Of a stretch of 64,000 bases of DNA, positions 9,565-18,623 are shown one piece after another (the first letter of the stretch is position 1; the number at the start of each line of letters is the position of its first letter). The translations under genes and the position numbers were made by a program. This stretch comes from Campylobacter cuniculorum DSM 23162 = LMG 24588. Lineage in GTDB: Bacteria; Campylobacterota; Campylobacteria; Campylobacterales; Campylobacteraceae. The stretch is from assembly GCF_002104335.1 (NCBI RefSeq), contig NZ_CP020867.1:310001-374000 (forward strand), in the 5' to 3' direction. The notes beneath the pieces were generated by a model. It was not told where the DNA came from, ran no database searches, and saw nothing but the letters and a program-made list of their open reading frames with translations.

Positions 9565-10338
9565 CTATTTGTCAAATTGAGAAATTTTAGGGTCGCCATG
9601 TCCTAAGAAATTAAACAATTTAGCCTCCAAATCTCTAGGATTAGCACCTTCTGCTATACCTTTAATCGCTTCAGTAATCACTCTTTGTTCTTTAACAAGT
9701 TCTCCGCCATTAGCTTTCATTTTATTACCCCAAGGTGCAAAGAGTGCATAGGCTCCAAAAATTCCCGTAACCGTTGCAGTAAATGCACCTGCAATCCCTG
9801 CTGCCATTGCTTGAGGATTATCTAAGAGTTGCAAAGCAAGCATAAGCCCCATAACCGCTCCAACAAGCCCCATAGTTGGGCAAGTTTCACCAAAACGTAT
9901 CCAATATTCTGCACATTCTTTATAATGCTCTTCTAATTCTTCGGTTTGAATTTCCATGCTTTCTTTGATTTCATCAAAACTTTTGCCATCAACAAGCATC
10001 ATCATTGAATTTTTTAAAAATTCATTGTCGATTTCGTTTGTTTTTGATTCTAAGGCTAAAAGTCCATCTCTTCTTGCAATGATTGCGTATTCGACGAGTT
10101 GAGCGATGGTTTGAGACAGATTGACATTTGCTCCTTTAAAGACTATTTTAAGCTCTACATAAGCTGCTTTGACAATTTTTTTATGAGTTGCGGTCATTGC
10201 ACAAAATGCTGCTGTTGGCATCACAATGAGGAAAGAAGAAAGGTGAATAACATGTAAAGGATTTCCGCCCTCAAGTATATCCCCAACACTGATGCTTGTT
10301 ATTGCAAACACCATTCCAAGTATGGTCGAAAGGTCCAT
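9565..10338 (-). CDS. motA: MotA, flagellar stator proton-channel subunit
   Basis: 257-aa inner-membrane protein of the flagellar stator. It has four membrane segments (two near the N-terminus and two at about 155-200) with the conserved proline-containing channel segment FGETCPTMGLVGAVMGL, and a large cytoplasmic loop rich in charged residues that contacts FliG. It follows polA by 12 bases on the same strand and precedes motB, so polA-motA-motB may be transcribed together. An AAGGAG ribosome site lies just before the start codon. Confidence 0.96.
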   Translation of the reverse strand: MDLSTILGMVFAITSISVGDILEGGNPLHVIHLSSFLIVMPTAAFCAMTATHKKIVKAAYVELKIVFKGANVNLSQTIAQLVEYAIIARRDGLLALESKTNEIDNEFLKNSMMMLVDGKSFDEIKESMEIQTEELEEHYKECAEYWIRFGETCPTMGLVGAVMGLMLALQLLDNPQAMAAGIAGAFTATVTGIFGAYALFAPWGNKMKANGGELVKEQRVITEAIKGIAEGANPRDLEAKLFNFLGHGDPKISQFDK

Positions 10339-10350
10339 TGATATTTCTCC

Positions 10351-12984
10351 TTATTTTAATTCACCCCAATTTTTAGCACTGCTTGATGAGGTTTTTAATT
10401 TTACCTTTAATTTTACTATATTTTCCATAATATCACTAGTTTTTTTTATAAAATTTTCACAAAGTTCATCTTTAACTTCGAAAATAAGTTCATCGTGGAT
10501 TTGTAAAATCATTTTTTTATCTTCATTTAAATCTTTAGAAATTTCTATCATTGCGAATTTAATAATATCCGCCGCAGAGCCTTGAAGTATAGAATTAATA
10601 CTTTCTCTTTCATACATTGCAATTTGCACAGCCTTAGCATTTTCAAAATCAAAATACCTCTTTCTACCACTTAAAGTTGTGATAAAACCTTTTTGTTTTG
10701 CTTCATTTCTAACGCGTTCAAAATAGCTTTTAATGCTTGTAAAATTTTCAAAATAACTTTGAATGTATTTTTTTGCAAGCGAGGCTTCAATCTTTAAATT
10801 TTGACTTAAGGTTTTGTATCCCATTCCATAGATGAGCCCAAAATTGATACTTTTAGCGATACTTCTTGTATGATAATTATTTTCTTTAAAAATCATCATC
10901 GCTGTTTTTGCGTGTATATCTTCATCGTTTTCAAAAGCATTTAAAAGCTTTTCATCTTCACTAAAATGAGCCAACATTCTTAGTTCAATTTGAGAATAAT
11001 CAAGAGAGATGAAACTAAAACCTTCTTGAGCGACAAAACAAGTTTTATAATCCTTAGCGTATTGTCCGTGTGCAGGGATATTTTGTAAATTGGGGTCCTT
11101 TGATGAAAGCCTTCCCGTTGCAGTTCCGGTCTGTAAAAAATTTGAATAAATTCTTGAATGTTTATCCTTAAGAGCAAGTTTTAGCAAAGGCTCACAATAA
11201 GTAAAATATAATTTTGCAAGTTCGCGATAAGCTAAAATTTTTTCAATCACAGGGTGCTTGTCTATCAAGGTTTTTAAAACCTTTTCATCGGTAGAATATC
11301 CCGTTTTGCCTTTTTTTCCACTAGGAAGTTTGAGTTTTTGAAAAAGAATATCCCCAACCTGCTTAGGAGAATTGAGATTGAATTTATCCTCGCAAAGTGT
11401 GTAAATTTCTTCACTTAAAATTTTAATCTCTTGTTCGTATTGTTTCATCAAAACACTCAAAGCCTTAGTATCAAGTTTAATGCCGTTATTTTCAAGCATT
11501 GTAAGGGTTTTAATGAATTCAAATTCACTTTTTTCAGCAAGTTCAAGCAAGGGTTTTTCTAATTTTTCTAAAAAATAAAGATAAAATTTCAATGTGATAT
11601 ACGCATCTTCTGCCGCATATTCACATGCCTTATAAACATCAACACTTGCAAAATTCTCACCTTTTTTCACCAAAGTTTCAAAATGCAAGGTTTCGTAGTT
11701 AAAAAGCCTCAAGGCTAAATCGTCCATATTGATTCTTAAGCTTGGATTTTCAAGCCACGCTAATATCATCGTATCCGCGTATTTTAAAGGAAAGCTCAAA
11801 CCAAAATTATTTTCTATGATTTTAAAATCATATTTGAGATTATGCCCGATAACATAATGTCTATAAATCATTTCTATAGCTTTTTTAGCACTTTCTAAAG
11901 AGATTTGCAAAGGCACATCTAAATAATTATGAGTTAAAGGTACATAAAAAGCTTCCTCTTCACTCACACAAAAACTAAAACCAACAATCCGGGCTTCTTT
12001 TGCGTCCAGCCCCGTTGTTTCAGTATCAAAGGCTATAATGCTTTCTTTGGGAAGTTCATTAAGAATGCTAAAAAGTTCATCTTCGTTTAAAATCAATCGT
12101 GCTTGAAAGGCTAAATTTTTATCCTTTTTCTCCAAAGAGAGTTTTTTAAGCACAGAATGAAGTTCATAATGTTTTAAAATATCAAGCACTTTAAGCAGGG
12201 GTTCATCGTCTAAGACAGCCGATTTTTCGATGAAATTTTCAAGTTCTAAATCTTCATAGAGTGAGGCAAGTTTTTTGCTTAAAAAAGCATTTTCTTTGCC
12301 TTCTAAAAGCAAGTTTTTATTTCTTTGATTTCTTATAAGAGTTAAATTTTCAAAAATACCCTCCAAACTTTGAAATTCCTCAAGCAGGGTTTTAGCTCCT
12401 TTTGCCCCTATGCCTTTAACTCCGGGAATATTATCCGAGCTGTCGCCACAAAGAGCTAGAAAATCACGGATTTGACAAGGTTTAACTCCATATTTTTCAA
12501 CACAAGCTGCTGTGTCATAATTATTTTTAGAAAGGGGGCTATAAATGCTCGTTTTACCATCTTCAATCAATTGATACAAGTCCTTATCTTGCGTAATAAT
12601 GCGTATAAAAATATCCTTATCTTTGCAAATTTTTACAAAAGAAGCGATAATATCATCAGCCTCATAACCCTCTTTTGACACACTGATAAAACCCATTTTT
12701 TCTATCATTTCTATACAAATAGGAATTTGAGCTAAGAGTTCAGGCGGGGGCGGAGTGCGATTTTGTTTATAAGCTGGATAAAGCTCATTGCGAAAGGTTT
12801 TACCCTTAGAATCTAAAGCAAAGATGATGTAATCACTTTTATGCTCATTTTTAAGACTTAAAATAAAATTTGCAAAGCCTAAAATCATTCCACTCGGCTC
12901 TTTTTTTGAATTTTGCAAATCTTTGAGTGCGTAAAAAAGACGAAAGAAAAATCCAAAAGTATCAATAAGTGTTAAAGTTTTCAT
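10351..12984 (-). CDS. polA: DNA polymerase I
   Basis: 877-aa repair and Okazaki-fragment polymerase with all three domains. The N-terminal 5'-3' exonuclease/flap domain shows DTFGFFFRLFYALKD and the GDSSDNIPGVKGIGAKGA helix-hairpin-helix region. The proofreading domain keeps its acidic residues (FDTETTGLDA at about 320, HNLKYDFK, AAEDAYIT), so it should be active. The polymerase domain has LDYSQIELRMLAHFS (about 660), the RSIAKSINFGLIYGMGYKTL finger motif and QIHDELIFEV (about 826). Length and motif order are normal. It is located upstream of motA on the same strand. Confidence 0.97.
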   Translation of the reverse strand: MKTLTLIDTFGFFFRLFYALKDLQNSKKEPSGMILGFANFILSLKNEHKSDYIIFALDSKGKTFRNELYPAYKQNRTPPPPELLAQIPICIEMIEKMGFISVSKEGYEADDIIASFVKICKDKDIFIRIITQDKDLYQLIEDGKTSIYSPLSKNNYDTAACVEKYGVKPCQIRDFLALCGDSSDNIPGVKGIGAKGAKTLLEEFQSLEGIFENLTLIRNQRNKNLLLEGKENAFLSKKLASLYEDLELENFIEKSAVLDDEPLLKVLDILKHYELHSVLKKLSLEKKDKNLAFQARLILNEDELFSILNELPKESIIAFDTETTGLDAKEARIVGFSFCVSEEEAFYVPLTHNYLDVPLQISLESAKKAIEMIYRHYVIGHNLKYDFKIIENNFGLSFPLKYADTMILAWLENPSLRINMDDLALRLFNYETLHFETLVKKGENFASVDVYKACEYAAEDAYITLKFYLYFLEKLEKPLLELAEKSEFEFIKTLTMLENNGIKLDTKALSVLMKQYEQEIKILSEEIYTLCEDKFNLNSPKQVGDILFQKLKLPSGKKGKTGYSTDEKVLKTLIDKHPVIEKILAYRELAKLYFTYCEPLLKLALKDKHSRIYSNFLQTGTATGRLSSKDPNLQNIPAHGQYAKDYKTCFVAQEGFSFISLDYSQIELRMLAHFSEDEKLLNAFENDEDIHAKTAMMIFKENNYHTRSIAKSINFGLIYGMGYKTLSQNLKIEASLAKKYIQSYFENFTSIKSYFERVRNEAKQKGFITTLSGRKRYFDFENAKAVQIAMYERESINSILQGSAADIIKFAMIEISKDLNEDKKMILQIHDELIFEVKDELCENFIKKTSDIMENIVKLKVKLKTSSSSAKNWGELK

Positions 12985-13033
12985 TTGCTTTCTTTAAATT
13001 AATTTTTTAAAATATATTATCTCAAAAATACTA

Positions 13034-13480
13034 TTAAATTTTAATGATTTGAAAAAAATTTCCTAAAAATATAATGAAAACATAACGTATCAATTTGCCC
13101 AAAAATATAAAAAATGCAGATTTTAACCAAGGATATTTCGCAAAACCAAGCCCTAAGGCAAAAATATCACCTATAAAAGGTAAAAAAGTAAAAAAAGCAA
13201 AAAATGCTCCTAATTTATAAAAATTAAAACGGAATTTTTCAAGTTTTTTAAGACTCTTGCTAAAATATTTTTCTAAAATATAATTCTTTCCTAAAAAAGC
13301 AAGAAAATAAGTGCTTAAACTTCCTAAAGTATTTGCAAAAGTTGCGATAAAAAGCACAATGTAAGGGTCAAAATCAAGTTTTATAAAAGCTAAAACAAAA
13401 GCCTCACTTGCAAGAGGCACAAGAGTGCTTGAGAGAAAACTTACCATAAAAAGAGAGCCATAACTAAAATGTTCAAGCAT
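13034..13480 (-). CDS. YqaA/VTT-type small membrane protein
   Basis: 148-aa polytopic membrane protein related to the YqaA/DedA (VTT) group. Features include the N-terminal SFLSSTLVPLASEAFVLAF re-entrant-type segment, LFIATFANTLGSLSTYFLA, and the central FFTFLPFIGDIFALGLGF helix typical of this family. DedA-like proteins act in membrane lipid flipping and homeostasis; the specific role here is not known. It is somewhat shorter than typical YqaA proteins, but both ends look complete. Confidence 0.7.
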   Translation of the reverse strand: MLEHFSYGSLFMVSFLSSTLVPLASEAFVLAFIKLDFDPYIVLFIATFANTLGSLSTYFLAFLGKNYILEKYFSKSLKKLEKFRFNFYKLGAFFAFFTFLPFIGDIFALGLGFAKYPWLKSAFFIFLGKLIRYVFIIFLGNFFQIIKI

Positions 13481-13813
13481 TAAATTCCTAAAAGTATAAA
13501 AATATCAAAATATATCTAAATTAAGTTAATTTTTAGCTTATTTGTAAAAATTTGATTTTAACAAGGCTTAATTTCATTAAAAAGTCTCAAACACATAAAA
13601 TCATTTAAAACATATTTGAGAAAATAAAACATAAAAACAAGGGATAAAATTTTTTAATTTAATATAAATTTTTCATATTGTTTTAAAGGATAAAAAATAA
13701 AGCATTAAATTCTAAAACAAAAATTACTTAAATAAAATCAATCCATTATAATTTTTTAAGAGTTTTTATAAAGCATAATTATAATTAAATCTTTTGATTT
13801 TACAAAATCAACC
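13481..13813. other. 333-bp intergenic gap, very AT-rich
   Basis: No open frame, tRNA or strong hairpin was seen here. The sequence consists of A/T runs (for example around 13530-13760) that would carry the promoter of the YqaA-like gene near its right-hand neighbour and the trailing end of the metallophosphatase transcript. Nothing more can be supported. Confidence 0.5.
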
Positions 13814-15010
13814 CTATTTTTTTCTATAGACCTCGTTTTTAAGCTCTATGCATTCAAATCCCTTTTTATCTAAGGTTACCACACGCAAATATCCCCCATC
13901 ATCAACTTTTCCCTCGCATAAAAAAACCCTTGAAGCAAGTCTTATAGGGAGTTTAAAGCGATTTCTGTGCCCAAAAAGCTGGAAATAATTTTTTGGCGTG
14001 TTTTGACAAAATTGCATGGCAATCTCTTCACTCTGTTCATAATCTCCCACACCAAAAACAAAATCCGAACTTGGGACAAAGCTTAAATCTTGTGCTTTTT
14101 TAGGCAAAAAATTCACTCCGCCATGCGAACAAAAAATCTTTTTTTTATCATATTCATACAAAAGACATTCTTTAAGATAGGGATAAAAATCCGCAGCATG
14201 TTTTCGCGTGAATTTTTCTTTTTGAAAATCCTTTAAAGTGTTTTCATTAAATTCCTTAGAACTTACACTCTCACCCCTTGCCCAGTGGATTAAATGCCTT
14301 TCGTGGTTGCCCTCTAACAAATAAACATTAGGCTTTTGACAAATTTTAATTAAATATTTCAATACCTTAGCATTTTCTATGCCCCTATCGATATAATCTC
14401 CTAAAAAGATATAATACTCATCATCTTTAATCTCTTGAATATAGCTTTTAAGAACACTATAACAACCTTGTATATCTCCTATATGATGAATTTTTTTGTA
14501 TGAATTTAAATCTTTGCTTTGATAAAGACTTTGTTGCCATTCATAAGGTTTTAAAATTTCATTTTTTTCATAATCTTTTGGGGCTTTTTGCAGAAGCTCC
14601 GCCCTTTCTTCTAAGAATTTATAAGGCGTTAAAATTCCATATTTTTTAGCCTTAGCGATATTATTTTTTTGACATTCTTTCAAAGAAATATCACTAAAAT
14701 CAATGATAAAAGTCCTATAAAGATATTTCAAAGCCAAATCTTTATAGACCCTATAAGAATTTTCATAGGTGTTAAGCACACAGAATTCGCCTTTTTTCAT
14801 ACGCAATTCCAAAAAATGGAGCAAAATTTTAAACAATTCTTCATCGTGCTTATAATCAAGACTTTTAAAAGAATTTGCAAGCTGACTCGTGCGTGTGCTA
14901 AAAAATCTCAATTCATTAATATCAAGCGTAAAGGACCTTAGATTATTTTCACGGATAAACTCATCTTGCCCCGCGTGATAATTTCCTCTTAAAATCAGTA
15001 AAGTTCGCAA
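13814..15010 (-). CDS. Metallophosphatase with a degenerate kinase-like N-terminal domain
   Basis: 398-aa two-domain protein. The C-terminal half (from about residue 175) is a calcineurin-type phosphoesterase with HHIGDIQGCYSVL, FLGDYIDRG, LLEGNHERHLIHWARG and FCSHGGVNFLP metal-site motifs, all intact. The N-terminal 150 residues follow the layout of a polynucleotide-kinase-like P-loop domain (TLLILRGNYHAGQDEFI...VLNTYENS...TFIIDFSD), but the P-loop GxxGxGK(S/T) is replaced by GNYHAGQDE, so nucleotide binding is doubtful. The pairing resembles Pnkp-type RNA-repair enzymes. Its stop-start spacing with terC upstream (3 bases) indicates one operon. Confidence 0.75.
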   Translation of the reverse strand: MRTLLILRGNYHAGQDEFIRENNLRSFTLDINELRFFSTRTSQLANSFKSLDYKHDEELFKILLHFLELRMKKGEFCVLNTYENSYRVYKDLALKYLYRTFIIDFSDISLKECQKNNIAKAKKYGILTPYKFLEERAELLQKAPKDYEKNEILKPYEWQQSLYQSKDLNSYKKIHHIGDIQGCYSVLKSYIQEIKDDEYYIFLGDYIDRGIENAKVLKYLIKICQKPNVYLLEGNHERHLIHWARGESVSSKEFNENTLKDFQKEKFTRKHAADFYPYLKECLLYEYDKKKIFCSHGGVNFLPKKAQDLSFVPSSDFVFGVGDYEQSEEIAMQFCQNTPKNYFQLFGHRNRFKLPIRLASRVFLCEGKVDDGGYLRVVTLDKKGFECIELKNEVYRKK

Positions 15011-15013
15011 GAA

Positions 15014-15841
15014 TCACTCCTGATTTTCTTTGTGTTTTAAAGCCATGATATTTAAAATTTCAACAAGCAAAGAAAAGCCCATTGCAACATAAATATAACT
15101 TTTACTGATATGCAAATCAAAGCTTTGTGCAATCAAAACCGCCCCAACAAGCACCAAAAAAGTTAAAGCCAAAATTTTGATACTCGGATATTTTTCGACA
15201 AAATTTGCTATAGGTTTTGAAGCAAAAAGCATAACAAATACCGCGATAATAACCGCGATAATCATAATTTCAACCTCTTGAGCAATACCAACAGCAGTAA
15301 TAACACTATCGAGTGAAAAAACTATATCGATGATAGCAATTTCAGCAACCACAACCCAAAGATTTGAGCTTATTTTTAGAGAAGAATTTTCTTGTTCATT
15401 GCCATTGATACATTCTTTAATCTCTTTAAATGATTTAAACAACAAAAATAATCCTCCCAAAAACAAGACCAAATCTCTACCCGAAATTTCTCCCGCATAA
15501 TCTTGCATATTTGGGATGGCTCCGCTAAAAAAGGCAAAAAAAGAAGTGCTAAAAAGAGCTGAACTAAGAGCCAACTCACTTAAATTGCGTATATCTCCTA
15601 TGTAAAAAGAAAATAAAGCATTTGTAAGTTTCATCACCCAAAAGAGTGATAAAAGCAAGGCTATCCTTGTGAGCATAGCAAAGCCAAGCCCTAAAATGCG
15701 TCCCTTGTCTCTAAGATGAGGCGGAAGTTTGCTGACTAAAATCGCTAAAAAAATGATATTATCAATCCCTAAAATAATCTCAAGCACACAAAGCGTAAGA
15801 AGCGTAAGCCATGCATCAACGCTCAATATCCATTCAAACAT
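15014..15841 (-). CDS. TerC-family integral membrane protein
   Basis: 275-aa polytopic membrane protein of the TerC family, associated with metal (manganese) export or tellurite resistance. Signatures are LEIILGIDNIIFLAILVSKL near the N-terminus and the second inverted-repeat copy AIIDIVFSLDSVITAVGIA, each with the paired acidic residues that bind metal in this family. About seven membrane segments. It is the first gene of a two-gene unit with the metallophosphatase downstream. Confidence 0.88.
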   Translation of the reverse strand: MFEWILSVDAWLTLLTLCVLEIILGIDNIIFLAILVSKLPPHLRDKGRILGLGFAMLTRIALLLSLFWVMKLTNALFSFYIGDIRNLSELALSSALFSTSFFAFFSGAIPNMQDYAGEISGRDLVLFLGGLFLLFKSFKEIKECINGNEQENSSLKISSNLWVVVAEIAIIDIVFSLDSVITAVGIAQEVEIMIIAVIIAVFVMLFASKPIANFVEKYPSIKILALTFLVLVGAVLIAQSFDLHISKSYIYVAMGFSLLVEILNIMALKHKENQE

Positions 15842-16218
15842 TATAATTCCCTAAAAAGTTTTTAAGACGATATTTTACTAAATTGAAAGCAAATTTAATA
15901 TAAATTTTTTCATAAAATATAAAAAATTATGCTTTGAAATTTTCTACGCTTATGTTTGAATTTTAAATTCATCGCAGACTTTAAGAGTTATTCATTATTT
16001 TTGAATTTGATTTTTATATGATGAGTCTCATCGCACACATTTTTTGCGGTTTAAAGGTGAAAAATTCATTTTTTTTACTTTTTATTTATTTTTTTTAAAA
16101 AAATTGTTAAAAATCCTCAATTTTTTTAAAAAAACTATAAACTTATTTCTTAACCAAACGATATAGCACTTAACAATGCACATGGACGCGCATTGAATTC
16201 AATATAAAAGGATTTACA
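15842..16218. other. 377-bp region upstream of flaA
   Basis: Divergent intergenic region between terC (minus) and flaA (plus). It is highly AT-rich with poly-T and poly-A stretches (16060-16135) like the curved DNA upstream of Campylobacter promoters. It holds the sigma28 promoter described separately at 16138-16164 and a 13-bp palindrome (GATGAG-T-CTCATC) at 16020-16032 of unknown meaning. No small open frame was convincing. Confidence 0.6.
16138..16164 (+). promoter_or_regulatory. Sigma28 (FliA) promoter of flaA
   Basis: TAAA at 16138-16141 and CGATAT at 16159-16164, separated by 17 bases, fit the FliA-type promoter of Campylobacter flaA. The start codon at 16219 lies about 50 bases downstream, preceded by AAAAGGA. 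Late flagellin expression would follow FlgM export, and flgM is encoded at 30404-30601 in this window. Confidence 0.75.
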
Positions 16219-18012
16219 ATGGGTTTTCGTATTAACACAAATGTGGCAGCTCTTAATGCCAAAGCAAATTCTGATTTAAACGCTAAGGCTTTAGACAATT
16301 CTTTAGCCAGACTTTCTTCAGGTCTTAGAATCAATTCAGCCGCAGATGATGCTTCAGGTATGGCTATTGCAGACTCGCTTAGAACTCAAGCTAATACCTT
16401 AGGACAAGCTATTAGCAACGGAAATGACGCTTTAGGTATGCTTCAAACTGCAGATAAAGCAATGGACGAGCAACTTAAAATCTTAGATACAATCAAAACC
16501 AAAGCCACTCAAGCGGCTCAAGATGGACAAAGCTTAAAAACAAGAACGATGCTTCAAGCTGATATTAATCGTCTTATGGAAGAACTTGACAATATCGCAA
16601 ATACAACTTCATTTAATGGCAAACAACTCTTAAGTGGTAGCTTTATCAACCAAGAATTCCAAATCGGTGCAAGCTCAAATCAATCTGTTAAAGCTTCTAT
16701 CGGTGCGACTCAAAGTTCTAAAATCGGACTTTCAAGATTTGAAACAGGAGACGCAGTTAAATCAAGCGGTTTGGTAGGACTCACAATCAAAAACTATAAC
16801 GGAATCGATGATTTTAGATTCAGAGACGTTAAAATTTCATATTCAGTAGGAACAGGACTGGGAGCTTTAGCTGAAGAGATTAACAAATTTGCAGATAAAA
16901 CAGGGGTAAGAGCCACTGCTGATGTAAGAACAATCAGTGGAGGAACTATCGTAGCAGGTCATACAGGAGATGATTTTGCTATCAATGATGTAAAAATCGG
17001 TAAAGTGGATTTTAAAGACGGTGATGAAAATGGCTCTTTAGTCGCTGCAATCAATGCTGTTAAAGATACAACCGGAGTGGAAGCCTCTGTTGATCAAGGT
17101 GGTCGCCTTGTTTTAACCTCAAGAGAAGGCAGAGGAATCAAAATCGAGGGAGAAGTTATTGGTGTAGCCCTTGCAAGAGAAAACTACGGACGCCTTTCTT
17201 TGGTTAAAAACGATGGACGCGATATACTCTTAAGTGGAACAGGACTAAGTAGCACAGGATTTGGAACAGGACAATTCATCTCTCAAGGTTCTGTATCTTT
17301 AAGAGAATCTAAGGGACAAATCGGTAAAGATATGGCAGATGCTATGGGCTTTGGAACAGCCAGAAAAGAAAATATAGTAACTATAGCACTTGAGGATTAT
17401 ATATCAACAATGTTGGGTACAGAATTGAGTACTGCACTTGGCACAACTGCTGTTGGAGTTTGGAGTGCAATAACTTGGACTGCAGTTAAAGGGGGTTATA
17501 GCGGACAACTCTCTAAAATGCTTCAAGATGTTATGGGATTTTCATCAGCAACAGTATTTCAGGTAACAGGTGCTATTGCTTCACTTGGTGCGGCTTATTT
17601 GATTTCTGCAGGGTCAGGCTTCTCTGCAGGTTCAGGTATGTCTCAATTTGCTAAGATGAGAGAGGGAGGCATTAGTGTTTTCAATAATGGTTTTAATGTC
17701 AAAGATGAAACTTCAGGTGTTACCACACTTAAAGGGGCTATGGCTGTGATGGATATCGCAGAAACTGCAATCGCTAACTTAGACCAAATCAGAGCTGATA
17801 TCGGTTCAGTGCAAAATCAAATCACAGCGACCATCAACAACATCACTGTCACTCAAGTCAATGTCAAAGCCGCTGAAAGCCAAATCAGAGATGTGGATTT
17901 TGCAAGTGAATCTGCGAATTATTCTAAAGCAAATATCCTTGCACAAAGTGGAGCTTATGCTATGGCACAAGCCAATGCAAGCCAACAAAATGTTTTAAGA
18001 CTCTTACAATAG
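16219..18012 (+). CDS. flaA: Flagellin FlaA
   Basis: 597-aa major flagellin, slightly longer than the about 572-576 aa of C. jejuni FlaA. The N-terminal D0/D1 ([20 protein letters not shown]...) and C-terminal D1/D0 (...[12 protein letters not shown]) parts are complete and conserved. The central region is surface-exposed in the filament. Residues about 301-510 (17121-17749) are duplicated in an inverted cassette at 21666-22307, and residues 386-419 (17374-17475) are the most different between the two copies. That interval contains many Ser/Thr positions, which in Campylobacter flagellin are O-glycosylation sites. There is no intact second flagellin gene in the window, unlike the tandem flaA-flaB of C. 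jejuni. It is transcribed from the sigma28 promoter at 16138-16164. Confidence 0.97.
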   Translation: MGFRINTNVAALNAKANSDLNAKALDNSLARLSSGLRINSAADDASGMAIADSLRTQANTLGQAISNGNDALGMLQTADKAMDEQLKILDTIKTKATQAAQDGQSLKTRTMLQADINRLMEELDNIANTTSFNGKQLLSGSFINQEFQIGASSNQSVKASIGATQSSKIGLSRFETGDAVKSSGLVGLTIKNYNGIDDFRFRDVKISYSVGTGLGALAEEINKFADKTGVRATADVRTISGGTIVAGHTGDDFAINDVKIGKVDFKDGDENGSLVAAINAVKDTTGVEASVDQGGRLVLTSREGRGIKIEGEVIGVALARENYGRLSLVKNDGRDILLSGTGLSSTGFGTGQFISQGSVSLRESKGQIGKDMADAMGFGTARKENIVTIALEDYISTMLGTELSTALGTTAVGVWSAITWTAVKGGYSGQLSKMLQDVMGFSSATVFQVTGAIASLGAAYLISAGSGFSAGSGMSQFAKMREGGISVFNNGFNVKDETSGVTTLKGAMAVMDIAETAIANLDQIRADIGSVQNQITATINNITVTQVNVKAAESQIRDVDFASESANYSKANILAQSGAYAMAQANASQQNVLRLLQ

Positions 18013-18035
18013 TCTTTAAAAGCTTTAAACATTCG

Positions 18036-18080
18036 AGCTTTGAAAATAAAAGCTTTGAAAATAAAAGCTTTAAAAACAAG
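18036..18080. repeat. Three tandem copies of a 15-bp repeat after flaA
   Basis: AGCTTTGAAAATAAA occurs at 18036-18050 and 18051-18065 exactly, with a third diverged copy at 18066-18080. It is located between the flaA stop and the terminator hairpin. Short tandem repeats like this change copy number easily. It lies in the 3' untranslated part of flaA and has no obvious coding effect. Confidence 0.75.
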
Positions 18081-18104
18081 AGCCCGCTTCTTCAGCGGGT
18101 TCTT
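18078..18104 (+). terminator. Terminator-like hairpin after flaA
   Basis: Inverted repeat with arms 18078-18087 (AAGAGCCCGC) and 18095-18104 (GCGGGTTCTT), a 7-base loop and one G-T pair. It is the only GC-rich hairpin near the flaA end. The following bases are AT-rich but not a clean T run. Confidence 0.65.
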
Positions 18105-18211
18105 AATAAAATTTCAATGCACTCAAAATTTTTCTTAAAATTTTTTATTTCTTTTCAATCTATTTTTTTCAAGCTAAAAATTCGGTTTAAATTTAGTTTC
18201 GATATGATTTA

Positions 18212-18400
18212 ATGTGTGCAAAATATCTTAATTTAGACAATGAATGGAAGTTAAAAGATTGTGAAAAACTCCTCTTAGGCTTTGAAAAACATTGTCAAAT
18301 TTTCATCAAAAACTTTCACACATTCAGCCAAGAACAAAGGGCTAAGAGTTTAAAACAAATCAGTGCTTTAGCGAGAGAGCTTAACAAGCTTCTCTCATAA
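18212..18400 (+). CDS. Possible 62-aa hypothetical protein downstream of flaA
   Basis: Open frame encoding a 62-aa basic, mostly helical protein with several Phe/Leu heptads (LLLGFEKHCQIFIKNF) and no recognised domain. There is no ribosome site before the ATG. A sigma28-like CGATAT at 18200-18205 lies just upstream, so a transcript from it would begin close to the start codon and be leaderless; this may be chance. It could be a small flagellum-associated protein or a fortuitous open frame. Confidence 0.35.
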   Translation: MCAKYLNLDNEWKLKDCEKLLLGFEKHCQIFIKNFHTFSQEQRAKSLKQISALARELNKLLS

Positions 18401-18623
18401 TCTTTACTAATCAAATTATAGAATACTTTTATTATAAAATAGTCTTACTTAGCCTATGTTTAAACTCAAATTTTGCCAAGATTGATTTTAAGTTCTAAAT
18501 GATAAATTAACAATTCTTAATTTATTTCTTTTTAGATTTTTATACTTTAAGATAATCATTCAATGAAAAGGTATTTTTTAGGGTACTAAATAAAGTTTTA
18601 TTAATTTTTAAAAATAAAAAGAT

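Noticed and set aside
16020-16032. 13-bp palindrome GATGAGTCTCATC upstream of flaA
   Set aside because: The identical 13-mer occurs inside cas1 (43450-43462) where it just encodes protein, so it may be chance; no other operator features.
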